Assembly: GCA_037441765.1 (NCBI GenBank) | Contig: JBBIRM010000049.1 | Coordinates: 1 to 16,970 of the forward strand | Reading direction: 5' to 3' | DNA: 16,970 bases | Source: JBBIRM01 sp037441765 | GTDB taxonomy: Bacteria; Desulfobacterota; BSN033; UBA1163 | Translations under genes and position numbers: made by a program | Part shown: positions 1 through 8,111 of the stretch, piece by piece | Position numbering within the stretch: position 1 is the stretch's first letter | How the letters are laid out: every line of letters starts with the position of its first letter | Notes under the pieces: model-generated | Databases searched by the model: none | Told to the model about the DNA's origin: nothing | What the model saw: the letters and a program-made list of their open reading frames with translations, nothing else

Positions 1-1
1 C

Positions 2-790
2 CTTACCCAAGAGTATTCAAGGGTGTTTAAAAAGTTCCTTTCCAAAGACCTCCAAAATTATAAAGCCATCCGGGGTCAGGTCACGGGTCCTGTGAGTTTT
101 GGTTTTAAGGTCTTGGATGAAAATCTAAAACCTATCATCTATAATGAGGAGGTAAGACCAATTCTTTTCGATTTTATTCAAAAGAAGGTCAATGTACAAT
201 ACCAGGAATTAAAAAAGAAAAATCAAAACGCCTTTGTCTGGGTAGATGAGCCAGGCCTGGGTTATGTCTTCAGCGGTCTTTCAGGATATAATGATCAACA
301 GGCAAAGGAAGAGTATAAAAATTTTGTCCAAGGGTTGGAAGGCCCAAAGGGGCTTCACCTCTGCGCTGATGTAAACTTACCTTATCTCTTAGAATTGGGA
401 ATTGAGATTCTCTCCTTCGACGCCTTTCAGATCGGATTTATGCCAAAGGAGTATGTTGGTAGCGTTTCTGAGTTTCTCAAAAATGGAGGGGTGATTTCCT
501 GGGGGATTGTTCCCACCGACTCCATAACCCTTTCGCTCCAGACCCCAGAAAAACTGGCCTCCCTTCTTTCAGAATACTGGAACACAATTTCAGAATATAC
601 CGATCTTCCTCTAAGCCAGATTGCAGAGCAGGCATTGATTGCACCTGCAAGATGCTGTCTTAGAGACCTTGGAGGGGAGAATACTGGACAATGTGCACCT
701 CCTGATTTAGAGGATAGGATCGTTGAGAAGGCATTTCACTTTTTAAAAGAGATATCCCAGATACTAAAAGAACAGAATAACATCGAATGA
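2..790 (+). CDS. UROD/MetE-like methyltransferase-fold protein, copy 1 (5' end outside window)
   Basis: The frame is open from base 2, so the gene starts upstream of the window. A GTG at 23 lies inside the conserved fold and is not a credible start: alignment to the next gene shows about 90-100 N-terminal residues are missing. The protein resembles the C-terminal catalytic half of cobalamin-independent methionine synthase (MetE), in the short 'core MetE' size class. Visible hallmarks are GQVTGP, VDEPGLG (compare MetE IDEPA), HLC (a His-x-Cys zinc pair) and ARCC near the C-terminus, which aligns with the last MetE zinc cysteine. The acidic zinc ligand, Glu in MetE, aligns with Asp in SFDAF. 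It ends in an ATGA overlap with the paralogous next gene, which implies translational coupling. The likely role is zinc-dependent methyl transfer; the methyl donor and acceptor cannot be told from sequence. The family call is good, the substrate unknown. Confidence 0.8.
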   Translation, partial: LTQEYSRVFKKFLSKDLQNYKAIRGQVTGPVSFGFKVLDENLKPIIYNEEVRPILFDFIQKKVNVQYQELKKKNQNAFVWVDEPGLGYVFSGLSGYNDQQAKEEYKNFVQGLEGPKGLHLCADVNLPYLLELGIEILSFDAFQIGFMPKEYVGSVSEFLKNGGVISWGIVPTDSITLSLQTPEKLASLLSEYWNTISEYTDLPLSQIAEQALIAPARCCLRDLGGENTGQCAPPDLEDRIVEKAFHFLKEISQILKEQNNIE

Positions 791-1821
791 ATTCTAAACT
801 TTCATTTTTGCCCATAGGAATTGGGAGTCTTCCACACTCCAACCCGTATCTGGCGAGTGAATCCATCCTTATTCACTTTCCTCAATCTCCCTACTGGCCT
901 CAGCTCCCGCTCAGGGGATGGAGGGAGGAGATGCTTTCCCAGTTCACCGAAGGAATGCCAGGGCTTGTCAGTGAAGGAGGAAAAATCTATTTTCGTATCC
1001 CCTTCAACCCCTCATTAGAATGGGAAAGGTTCTATGAAATCAGCCAATCAGGAGATCTGGAGTATTTTAGAATTGGAGAGGAGTATGCCTCTGGTTTTCA
1101 CGCTATGCTGAAATTGTTAGAAGGCAAAAAGCCTCTTCTAATTAAGGGACAGATCACTGGACCGATCACCTTAGGATTAGGTCTTCTTGACGAAAAGAAG
1201 ATTCCAATCCTCTACGATCCCAATCTTAAGGAGATGATGCTTAAGGTGCTCGGGCAGAAGGCAAGATGGCAGGAGAAGGAGTTTAAAAGAATCATTCCAG
1301 AGGCTGAAACCCTGATCTTCTTGGATGAACCCCTGCTAAGCAGTTATGGATCGATAAGTATGAATTTAAGTAAGAAAGAGATTATTGAATGTCTTGAAAC
1401 CGTTCGCTCTTTTCTTAATGGTCTCTCAGGGATTCATATCTGTGGGGCAACCGATTGGTCAATCGTGATGGAGACCCCAATTAATGTCATCCATTTTGAT
1501 GCCTATCGTTACTTCCCCAACATGCTGGTTTATGCACCTGAATTGAAGAGATTCCTTCAGGGCGGAGGGATGATCGGTTGGGGAATTGTCCCTTCGGAGG
1601 AAGACTCACTAAAATTGGAGACCACTTCAAACTTGTTGATGGGTCTGGAAGAGAAGATTGATCTTTTGGTAAAAGAGGGAGTCCCAAGAGAGACACTTCT
1701 TAAAAACTCCCTGATCTCACAAAGTTGTGGCCTTGCCTCTGTGTCAGTAGATTTGGCTGAAAAGGCCTTGAGACTTACCCGAGAATTATCCCTCGAAATG
1801 AAGAAAAAGTGGGGAGTATAG
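787..1821 (+). CDS. UROD/MetE-like methyltransferase-fold protein, copy 2
   Basis: This 344-residue protein is a full-length paralogue of the gene just upstream and overlaps it by four bases (ATGA). It begins with GIGSLPH, as many stand-alone UROD/MetE-like proteins of anaerobes do. Putative MetE-type zinc ligands are H217 and C219 (HIC), D238 (in HFDAY, where MetE has Glu) and C314 (SQSCGL, compare MetE NPDCGL). LDEP at 179-182 matches the MetE IDEP segment that helps bind homocysteine. The N-terminal domain of full MetE is absent, so it has the core, archaeal-type layout of about 340 residues. It could be a methionine synthase that uses a protein-bound or corrinoid methyl donor, or another thiol methyltransferase. 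Its stop is only eight bases from the stop of convergent argC, and I see no terminator hairpin between them. Confidence 0.83.
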   Translation: MNSKLSFLPIGIGSLPHSNPYLASESILIHFPQSPYWPQLPLRGWREEMLSQFTEGMPGLVSEGGKIYFRIPFNPSLEWERFYEISQSGDLEYFRIGEEYASGFHAMLKLLEGKKPLLIKGQITGPITLGLGLLDEKKIPILYDPNLKEMMLKVLGQKARWQEKEFKRIIPEAETLIFLDEPLLSSYGSISMNLSKKEIIECLETVRSFLNGLSGIHICGATDWSIVMETPINVIHFDAYRYFPNMLVYAPELKRFLQGGGMIGWGIVPSEEDSLKLETTSNLLMGLEEKIDLLVKEGVPRETLLKNSLISQSCGLASVSVDLAEKALRLTRELSLEMKKKWGV

Positions 1822-1829
1822 TTAAAAAA

Positions 1830-2870
1830 CTATGGGACGAGAGGAATGGCCTCAAGCCCCATCGTCTCAGGATAACCCAACATAATGTTCATATTCTGGA
1901 CCGCCTCGCCAGAAGCCCCTTTTACCAGATTATCAATGGCTGTAACAATGACCGCACGATCACCTGTTTCACTGAGGGCAACTCCGATATCACAATAATT
2001 TGAGCCCCTCACCTCTTTTGTATCTGGAAGCCTCCCCTCTGGATGGATCCTTATGAAGGGTTCGGATTGATATACCTCTTGAAAAGTGTCGATCACATCC
2101 TTGAGATTAATTTTCTTTATCAGTTTTACATAAATCGTTGTCAAAATCCCACGATCCATCGGGATGAGGTGAGGTACAAAGGTAACGCTTACATCTCTAC
2201 GAGCCAGCCCGCTTAATTCCTGTTCTATTTCAGGAGTGTGACGGTGAGAAAAGACTTTGTAAGCCTTCACCCCTTCGTTCACCTCGCAAAAGAGGGACTC
2301 TAAAACCACATCCCTCCCTGCACCGCTGACTCCAGATTTTGAATCTATCACGATTCCTTCAAAAGAGATTATATCTTTCTTAATCAAAGGGATTAAACCG
2401 AGCAATGCTCCTGTAGGGTAACAACCCGGATTTCCAACAATCTTAGCGCCCCGAATCTTTTCCCGATAAATTTCGGGAAGGCCATAGACCGATTCTTCAA
2501 GAAGGTCTTTGGCAATATGTCTTTGATACCACTTCTCATATAGACTTGCGTCTTTGAGCCGAAAGTCTGCACTGAGGTCAACCACCCGTTTCCCGTGCCT
2601 ATGGAATAGCGGGACAATCTCCATTGCAGTCTTATGGGGAACAGCGGTAAAGATGAAATCTGCATTTTTTGAAATTTGATCCGCATGGAGCTCCTCACAT
2701 CTTAGAGAAAGATTCTTCATCAGGGAAGGGAAGACCTGCTCAATCGGAAGGCCCCCATACTTCTGTGAGGTTAAAGCAGTCACCTCCACCTCCGGGTGAG
2801 AAAGAAGGAGGCGAAGAAGTTCCAAGCCCGTATAACCTGTTGCTCCAATCACAGCCACCTTTGTCTTCAT
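1830..2870 (-). CDS. argC: N-acetyl-gamma-glutamyl-phosphate reductase
   Basis: ArgC catalyses the third step of arginine biosynthesis, the NADPH-dependent reduction of N-acetylglutamyl-5-phosphate to the semialdehyde in the cytoplasm. The 346-residue length is typical of the family. The N-terminal Rossmann motif GATGYTG is at 9-15, the catalytic cysteine is C150 in GNPGCYPT, and the conserved HRHTPEIEQ at 209-217 carries the active-site histidine. The ATG start is fixed by an exceptionally long Shine-Dalgarno (2874-2885). It is the last gene of the minus-strand run and follows rpsI across an intrinsic terminator, so its expression depends on read-through or on a promoter I could not find. 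The order rplM-rpsI-argC is known from Geobacter-type deltaproteobacteria. No other arg gene is in the window. Confidence 0.97.
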   Translation of the reverse strand: MKTKVAVIGATGYTGLELLRLLLSHPEVEVTALTSQKYGGLPIEQVFPSLMKNLSLRCEELHADQISKNADFIFTAVPHKTAMEIVPLFHRHGKRVVDLSADFRLKDASLYEKWYQRHIAKDLLEESVYGLPEIYREKIRGAKIVGNPGCYPTGALLGLIPLIKKDIISFEGIVIDSKSGVSGAGRDVVLESLFCEVNEGVKAYKVFSHRHTPEIEQELSGLARRDVSVTFVPHLIPMDRGILTTIYVKLIKKINLKDVIDTFQEVYQSEPFIRIHPEGRLPDTKEVRGSNYCDIGVALSETGDRAVIVTAIDNLVKGASGEAVQNMNIMLGYPETMGLEAIPLVP

Positions 2871-2873
2871 AAA

Positions 2874-2885
2874 ATCACCTCCTTA
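2874..2885 (-). promoter_or_regulatory. Extended Shine-Dalgarno of argC
   Basis: On the minus strand this reads TAAGGAGGTGAT, twelve bases fully complementary to the usual 3' tail of bacterial 16S rRNA. GGAGG sits seven bases before the ATG, an optimal distance. It begins one base after the T-tract of the upstream terminator hairpin. Confidence 0.85.
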
Positions 2886-2886
2886 C

Positions 2887-2917
2887 AAAAAAGGGAGGTA
2901 CCATGACCTCCCTTTTT
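2887..2917 (-). terminator. Intrinsic terminator between rpsI and argC
   Basis: A perfect 12-bp inverted repeat (2888-2899 with 2906-2917) closes a six-base loop. The core is GGGAGGT paired with ACCTCCC, flanked by A and T runs. In the minus-strand transcript the stem is followed by a run of U residues, as in a Rho-independent terminator for the rplM-rpsI transcript. Because of the A/T symmetry it could also stop plus-strand transcripts. Confidence 0.85.
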
Positions 2918-2943
2918 CAATTCGCCTCCTTAAAGTCATGGAA

Positions 2944-3333
2944 TTATCGTTTAGAATACTGGGGCCTCCTTCTGGCTCCTCTTCTCCCATATTTCTTTCG
3001 TTCTTTAATCCTCGAATCCCTTGTCAAAAAACCCGCCTTCTTCAGAACATCCTTAAACCCTTCATTATATTGAAGCAGGGCTTTTGAAATCCCATGCCGG
3101 AGGGCCTCTGATTGGCCTGAGATGCCTCCACCCTGGACATTGGCCCTTACATTGAACTGATTTTGAGTCCCTGTGACTTCGAAGGGCTGAAGGGCAATCA
3201 TCTCACAGGTTTCTCTGCCAAAATATTCCTTCAGAGACCTCTCGTTCACAATAAACCTACCTTCTCCTGGTTCAAGCCAAACCCTCGCAATGGCTGACTT
3301 TCGTTTCCCTGTTGCATAAATCGGCTCTGCCAC
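2944..3333 (-). CDS. rpsI: 30S ribosomal protein S9 (uS9)
   Basis: S9 is a 30S-subunit protein whose C-terminal tail reaches the P-site tRNA. The product has 129 residues (130 in E. coli). It opens with ATGKRKSAIARVW and ends with the basic tail RRGARRRPQYSKR; the final Lys-Arg is the tRNA-contacting end. Translation starts at a GTG at 3333-3331, supported by AGGGAG at 3348-3343, nine bases upstream, which overlaps the stop codon of rplM. The gap to rplM is only 13 bases, so the two ribosomal genes are surely cotranscribed. Transcription probably ends at the hairpin just downstream. Confidence 0.98.
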   Translation of the reverse strand: MAEPIYATGKRKSAIARVWLEPGEGRFIVNERSLKEYFGRETCEMIALQPFEVTGTQNQFNVRANVQGGGISGQSEALRHGISKALLQYNEGFKDVLKKAGFLTRDSRIKERKKYGRRGARRRPQYSKR

Positions 3334-3346
3334 GTTTCTCTTCTCC

Positions 3347-3775
3347 CTATAAATTAATCAACTTAGGCCTCTGGGCCTCGTGAGGGTGATCCGGGCCTGC
3401 ATAGACCTTCAATTTTCGAAACATCTTTCGGCCTAAACTGTTTTTGGGAAGCATCCCTTTCACTGCAATCCGAATCAACTCCGTGGGCTTTTTGGCCATA
3501 AGTTCACCTGCGCTTATAGATTTAATCCCACCTGGATAACCTGTATGGTGGTAATAGATTTTATCCTTCATCTTCTTTCCGGTTAGGACCACTTTCTCTG
3601 CATTGATTACAACGACAAAATCTCCAGTATCAAGATGAGGGGTGTAAATAGGTTTCGTCTTTCCCCTCAATAGGCTTGCAAGTTTCGAAGCCAATCGGCC
3701 TAAAACCTTTCCTTCTGCATTGACCAGATACCACTGGGGTCTTAACTCTTCCTTTTTTGCCTGGTAGGTTTTCAT
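3347..3775 (-). CDS. rplM: 50S ribosomal protein L13 (uL13)
   Basis: L13 is an early-assembly 50S protein that binds 23S rRNA. The 142-residue length equals that of E. coli L13. Recognisable segments are WYLVNAEGKVLGRLAS near the N-terminus, HLDTGDFVVVINAEKV in the middle and HTGYPGG near residue 80. It is the first gene of the rplM-rpsI unit. A TTGACA-containing candidate promoter lies in the 57-base gap after secF, so the pair need not depend on secDF transcription. The Shine-Dalgarno is weak (AAGGG about eight bases before the ATG). Confidence 0.98.
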   Translation of the reverse strand: MKTYQAKKEELRPQWYLVNAEGKVLGRLASKLASLLRGKTKPIYTPHLDTGDFVVVINAEKVVLTGKKMKDKIYYHHTGYPGGIKSISAGELMAKKPTELIRIAVKGMLPKNSLGRKMFRKLKVYAGPDHPHEAQRPKLINL

Positions 3776-3802
3776 GGAATATACCCTTTAAAATTAATTT
3801 TA

Positions 3803-3829
3803 ATAATATATTTACCAATCCAATGTCAA
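3803..3829 (-). promoter_or_regulatory. Candidate sigma-70 promoter of rplM-rpsI
   Basis: On the minus strand a perfect TTGACA (3829-3824) is followed after 15 bases by TATTAT (3808-3803), a 5/6 match to the -10 consensus. A second possible -10, TATTAA, lies at 18-base spacing. The site fills the AT-rich gap between the secF stop and the rplM start. Confidence 0.6.
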
Positions 3830-3832
3830 TAA

Positions 3833-4750
3833 CTACTTTCTTCTTTTCCTTTTTTCCGTCACATGATGGCGCCAAAAAAGAACAACCGGGCTTGCTATAT
3901 AGACTGTGGAATAGGTTCCAGAAACCAATCCAACGATCAGGGTGAACGCAAAGTCATTGATTACAGGTCCCCCAAAAAAGAAGAGTATCAATACAACCAT
4001 CATCACGGTTCCGGAGGTAAGGATGGTTCTTCCAAGGGTTTCATTAACGCTCGTGTTAAAAATTGTCTCGAGGCTCTCCTTTCTCATCTTCTTGACATTC
4101 TCCCGAACCCTGTCAAAGATGACGATCGTATCATTGATCGAAAACCCGATGATTGTAAGGATGACAGCCAGAACAGTTAAAGAATATTCACGGTTGGTAA
4201 TGGAGAGGGCTCCATAGGTGACAATAACATCGTGGGCAAGGGCTGCAATTCCACCCAGGCCATAGGAAACCTCACGGAATCTCCACGCCACATAGATTAA
4301 CATACCGAGAAAGGAGAGACCAACTGCCCAGAGGGCCTTCTTTTTAAGGTCCTTTCCAACCTTTGGTCCCACCACCTCAACTCTACGGATCTCCAGAGAT
4401 TTGTCTTTAAATTGCTCTTGTAGGTAGAGTTGAATCTTCTTTGACATCTCCTCCAGATCTTCCTTGGTTTTTTCAATACGGATTAAAAATTCGTTCTCTC
4501 CACCAAATGCCTGGACCATTGCCTCCTTTGAGCCCATCCTTTCCATGGCCTCTCTTATCTCAGAGATATGGATGTTCTTCGGGAATCTGATCTGGATGAG
4601 GATCCCACCTGCAAAGTCAACCCCATATCTCAACCCTCCGTGAAAGAAGATTGACCCAATGCTCAGAAGGATTGCAACTGCTGAAATCCAGAGAGTGTAT
4701 TTCTTCTTTCCGAGAAAGTCAAAACGGGTATCTGGTCTTATCAATTCCAT
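3833..4750 (-). CDS. secF: Protein translocase subunit SecF
   Basis: SecF is an inner-membrane partner of SecYEG that, with SecD, uses the proton motive force to pull exported proteins across the membrane. The 305 residues are normal for a separate SecF. The first membrane helix spans about 18-35 and is followed by the family motif GVDFAGG at 43-49. After a periplasmic loop of about 90 residues, five more helices follow from about 138 onward, including GFSINDTIVIFDRV at 202-215 with N206-D207. The C-terminus is cytoplasmic and strongly basic (KRKRRK). It lies 25 bases after secD on the same strand, so the two are cotranscribed. Its Shine-Dalgarno is poor, which suggests coupling to secD translation. 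Confidence 0.97.
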   Translation of the reverse strand: MELIRPDTRFDFLGKKKYTLWISAVAILLSIGSIFFHGGLRYGVDFAGGILIQIRFPKNIHISEIREAMERMGSKEAMVQAFGGENEFLIRIEKTKEDLEEMSKKIQLYLQEQFKDKSLEIRRVEVVGPKVGKDLKKKALWAVGLSFLGMLIYVAWRFREVSYGLGGIAALAHDVIVTYGALSITNREYSLTVLAVILTIIGFSINDTIVIFDRVRENVKKMRKESLETIFNTSVNETLGRTILTSGTVMMVVLILFFFGGPVINDFAFTLIVGLVSGTYSTVYIASPVVLFWRHHVTEKRKRRK

Positions 4751-4775
4751 CTATTGGTTTACCCTATTATTTTAC

Positions 4776-6374
4776 TTATATGCTCAATCTCTTTACTCTA
4801 ATTTTAAGTGTGAGGAAATCAAAAAACCACCTTGTCACATATACTGCAGTAAAGATATTGGCCAATATCCCGATGCAAAGAGTCACTGCAAAACCCCTAA
4901 CAGCTCCTGTCCCAAACTGGTAAAGAAGGATCCCTGCAATCAATGTCGTCAGATTTGAATCAATGATGGTAATAAATGCCCGGTGGTAACCTTGATCGAT
5001 CGCTGCACGAACGGTCTTCCCCCATCTCAACTCCTCTTTAATCCTCTCATGGATCAGAATGTTTGCATCGACCGCCATCCCGATCGAAAGAACCAGCCCG
5101 GCAATGCCCGGAAGGGTAAGGGTGGCCCTAAAAATGGCAAGTGCTGCCAAGACCAATACTACATTGAGGATGAGTGCTATATCAGCAATCATCCCTGAGA
5201 CCCTGTAATAAAAAACCATAAAGGTCACAACCAGCACCGCGCTGATCAAAATAGAAATAATCCCTTTTCGAATGGAGTCCTGTCCCAGGGATGGTCCCAC
5301 TGTCCTCTCCTCAATGATCTTGACCGGCGCTGGCAGGGCCCCTGCCCTCAGTACTATGGCCAGATCGCTGGCCTCCTTCATATCGAAGCGACCTGTAATC
5401 TGTGCCCTCCCCCCAGAGATTTTCTCCTGGATCACAGGGGCAGAATAAACATTGTTATCCAGAATTATTGCAAGCCTCTTTTTAACATTTGCCCCGGTAA
5501 TCTGCTCAAATAGCTTGGCACCAATATCATCAAATTCTAAGGCCACATAGGGTTCATGAAATTGTGAGTCAAGAGCCACCCGTGCATCTTTCAAAACCTC
5601 ACCTGTCATCAAGGTCTTTTCCTTTAAAAGATAAGGAATCTTTTTTACTCCGCCTGTCTTAGGATCGACCACTCTCTGATAGAGTATGATATCTCCCTCA
5701 GGGATGTTCCCTTTTAACGCCTCTTCAAGGTCCGCCTCTTCATCTACGAGTTTAAATTCCAATAGTGCGGTCTGGCCAATAAGTTTGACCGCCCTCTGAG
5801 GGTCTTTAATCCCTGGGAGTTGAACTAAGATATGATCCACACCTTGAAGTGTTATTTCTGGTTCTGAGACACCGAACTGGTCGATTCGATTTCTAATGGT
5901 CTCCAGGGCCTGGTCAATGGCGTTTTTCCGTATATGGTCTGCCTGTTTGCTATCCAGCACAAGCCCTATCTTCCAGATTCCCTTTTCAAGAGGTGTAGAG
6001 GAAAGTTCCTGTAACATCGGATACCGATCACTGAGTATCTTCTCCCATCTGGCCTTCTCCCCAGAAACCTCCATGATGATCTGGTCTGTTTTTTCCCTCT
6101 CAATTTTTCCTACAGGGATTCCTTTATCCTTCAAATCATCCTTAAGATTATTCTTTATCCTCTCCACATAACTCTCTACCGCCTTCTCTGCTTCCACCTC
6201 AAGGATGAGATGCATCCCTCCTTGTAAATCAAGCCCCAGGTGGATCTTTTCTGTGGGGATGATCTTATAAAACCAGGTTGGAAGTTCCGTAGTCAATGTA
6301 GGTAAAAAAAGGAGAATTGCAAAGGCTGTAACCCCTGCATAAAGGAAAAACCTCAACTTTAAACTCCTAAGCAT
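4776..6374 (-). CDS. secD: Protein translocase subunit SecD
   Basis: SecD is the RND-type membrane subunit that forms the SecDF export motor. It has 532 residues. The first helix is at about 9-27, followed by the hallmark GLDLQGG at 47-53. A large periplasmic part (about 55-365) contains the P1 head and the RNRIDQFGVSEPEI segment at 161-174. Five C-terminal helices run from about 371 to 520, with GMAVDANILIHERI at 432-445 holding the conserved Asp and Asn used in proton transfer. AGGAG precedes the ATG by seven bases. The usual upstream partner yajC is not next to it: the preceding gene, 55 bases away on the same strand, is an acyl-CoA ligase. Confidence 0.97.
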   Translation of the reverse strand: MLRSLKLRFFLYAGVTAFAILLFLPTLTTELPTWFYKIIPTEKIHLGLDLQGGMHLILEVEAEKAVESYVERIKNNLKDDLKDKGIPVGKIEREKTDQIIMEVSGEKARWEKILSDRYPMLQELSSTPLEKGIWKIGLVLDSKQADHIRKNAIDQALETIRNRIDQFGVSEPEITLQGVDHILVQLPGIKDPQRAVKLIGQTALLEFKLVDEEADLEEALKGNIPEGDIILYQRVVDPKTGGVKKIPYLLKEKTLMTGEVLKDARVALDSQFHEPYVALEFDDIGAKLFEQITGANVKKRLAIILDNNVYSAPVIQEKISGGRAQITGRFDMKEASDLAIVLRAGALPAPVKIIEERTVGPSLGQDSIRKGIISILISAVLVVTFMVFYYRVSGMIADIALILNVVLVLAALAIFRATLTLPGIAGLVLSIGMAVDANILIHERIKEELRWGKTVRAAIDQGYHRAFITIIDSNLTTLIAGILLYQFGTGAVRGFAVTLCIGILANIFTAVYVTRWFFDFLTLKIRVKRLSI

Positions 6375-6429
6375 CCTCTTCTCCTAAAAACCTTCCAAAG
6401 AAAACCATCAGTTTATAATAAAATGAACC

Positions 6430-8007
6430 CTACTTGACATCACTCCATTTCCCATATCTCTCCCTCAAGACCCGATGAAGTATCTTTCCTGTTGGGGTCA
6501 TGGGCATCTCTTCATCCTTAATAAAATCAACCGATTTCGGGATCTTATACCCTGCAATCTTCCCTCGGCAATAATCGATCAGTTCTTTTTCAGTCACTGT
6601 CTTTCCCTGATGAAGAGTGACCACTGCTTTGACAGCTTCTCCCCATTTTGGATCAGGGACACCAATAACTGCAACATACTTAACCGCAGGGTGCGAACCG
6701 ATCACATTTTCCACTTCCGATGGAAATACATTCTCACCACCTGTGATTATCATATTGGCCTTTCGATCGACCAGGGTAAAATATCCATCTTCATCCTGAT
6801 AGGCCATATCTCCTGCTGAAAACCATTCTCCCTGGAAGACGGACTTAGTCTTTTCCGGGTCTTTCCAATACTCTTTAAAAATGTGAGGAGTCCGTGAATA
6901 GAGTTCGCCAACCTGCCCTCTGGGTAGTTCCTTACCGTTTTCGTCCAATATCTTAATCCGGTCTGTCCCCCATATCTCCCTTCCGATGGAACCTAACTTC
7001 TTAAACTGCTCTTCAGGCCTAAGTAGTGTAACCAGTCCTGCCTCCGTCGATCCATAGGCCTCCCAAAGCTCAGCATTTTTAAAATATTCCATGATTGCCA
7101 ACTTTGTATCCCTTCGGGCGGGGGCAGATGAGATAAGGAGTTGCCGGATAGAGCTCACATCATATTTCTTTTTAATCTCATCTGGGAGGGATAGGATCAT
7201 GATATAATGGGTGGGGACAAGAGATGTAAAGGTGATCTTCTCTTTCTCAATGGTTCTTAAGAGATCCTCAGGATCGAAACTAACCATGTTATAGACAAAA
7301 ACCCTCGCACTTACATAGGTATAAGTGAACGAATAGAAGATTGAATTGATATGGCACATGGGCATCACCAGCATTACGCAGTCATCTGGCCTTAGGCCCA
7401 TATTGATTGCATTTAGGATATACTGAGAAACATTTCCTTCATGTGTTCTCACAACCCCTTTGGGTCTACCAGTGGTCCCTGAGGTATACATGATGTTCCA
7501 CATATCCTCTGCATCCACCTCTACATCTGGCTCCTCAGGAGATGCCTTTGCAAGCAGAGCCTCATAGGACTGATAACCCTCAGGGGTCTGATCATCTCCA
7601 AAGTAGATGAAATTTTCAGGTGGAATGTTTGGAAGTCTATTCCGAATCGAATTAACAAGAGGGACAAACTCCTTAGCAACAATGAAAGCCTTTGAATCTG
7701 AGTGATTGACCACATATTCTATTTCTGGAGGAGCGAGACGAAACATTACTGGAACGGTTACCTGTCCCCCCTTCGCAGAACCAGCGTAAAATTCCATCCA
7801 TTCCACGCAGTTGTAAGCCAGGATAGCAAATCGGTCTCCCTTTTCCACTCCCAATTGGTTTAATGCATTGGCAAACCTGCAACTTCTCTCATTCCACTGC
7901 TTAAATGTCATACTGCGGAATTTATCACCAGCACCAGGCTTATCAGGATAATGCATGGCCATCATCTTCAGGACTGTTCCTGCGGTCATCCATTTGCTGA
8001 TTGTCAT
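6430..8007 (-). CDS. AMP-forming acyl-CoA ligase (acyl-CoA synthetase)
   Basis: This ANL-superfamily enzyme activates a carboxylic acid with ATP to an acyl-adenylate and then forms the CoA thioester. From the chosen ATG the protein has 525 residues. The phosphate loop YTSGTTGRPKG is at 174-184, AYGSTEAG at 317-324, the hinge-region segment SAGDMAYQDEDGY at 397-409, DRKANMIITGGENV at 414-427, and the catalytic lysine is K508 in PTGKI. There is no signal peptide or membrane helix. The frame is open 13 codons further upstream, but the AAGGAGG at 8021-8015 fits only the ATG at 8007 (seven bases); the ATG at 8013 is one base from it. The substrate is unknown: medium or long-chain fatty acids, or aromatic acids, are all possible. 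It heads the minus-strand run and faces the redox cluster divergently. Confidence 0.92.
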   Translation of the reverse strand: MTISKWMTAGTVLKMMAMHYPDKPGAGDKFRSMTFKQWNERSCRFANALNQLGVEKGDRFAILAYNCVEWMEFYAGSAKGGQVTVPVMFRLAPPEIEYVVNHSDSKAFIVAKEFVPLVNSIRNRLPNIPPENFIYFGDDQTPEGYQSYEALLAKASPEEPDVEVDAEDMWNIMYTSGTTGRPKGVVRTHEGNVSQYILNAINMGLRPDDCVMLVMPMCHINSIFYSFTYTYVSARVFVYNMVSFDPEDLLRTIEKEKITFTSLVPTHYIMILSLPDEIKKKYDVSSIRQLLISSAPARRDTKLAIMEYFKNAELWEAYGSTEAGLVTLLRPEEQFKKLGSIGREIWGTDRIKILDENGKELPRGQVGELYSRTPHIFKEYWKDPEKTKSVFQGEWFSAGDMAYQDEDGYFTLVDRKANMIITGGENVFPSEVENVIGSHPAVKYVAVIGVPDPKWGEAVKAVVTLHQGKTVTEKELIDYCRGKIAGYKIPKSVDFIKDEEMPMTPTGKILHRVLRERYGKWSDVK

Positions 8008-8014
8008 AAACATG

Positions 8015-8021
8015 CCTCCTT
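8015..8021 (-). promoter_or_regulatory. Shine-Dalgarno that sets the acyl-CoA ligase start
   Basis: The minus strand reads AAGGAGG, then C, ATG, TTT, ATG. Only the second ATG (8007-8005) is at a usable distance of seven bases, so the product should begin MTISKW. Confidence 0.75.
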
Positions 8022-8049
8022 TTCTATTTTGTGATTTTTGTAACATTCA

Positions 8050-8076
8050 TTTATCATCAATAACCATTTTTGTCAA
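8050..8076 (-). promoter_or_regulatory. Candidate promoter of the acyl-CoA ligase
   Basis: On the minus strand a perfect TTGACA (8076-8071) is followed after 15 bases by GATAAA (8055-8050), a 4/6 match to the -10 consensus. It lies 43-69 bases upstream of the assigned ATG. The spacing is short and the -10 weak, so the exact boundaries are uncertain. Confidence 0.5.
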
Positions 8077-8111
8077 GGTCACAAAAAGAGATTTCTGAAA
8101 AAGTATTTAAC

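Noticed and set aside
3863..4217. Overlapping plus-strand frames of 91 and 105 codons
   Set aside because: Both are antisense to the conserved C-terminal half of secF and have low-complexity, motif-free translations.
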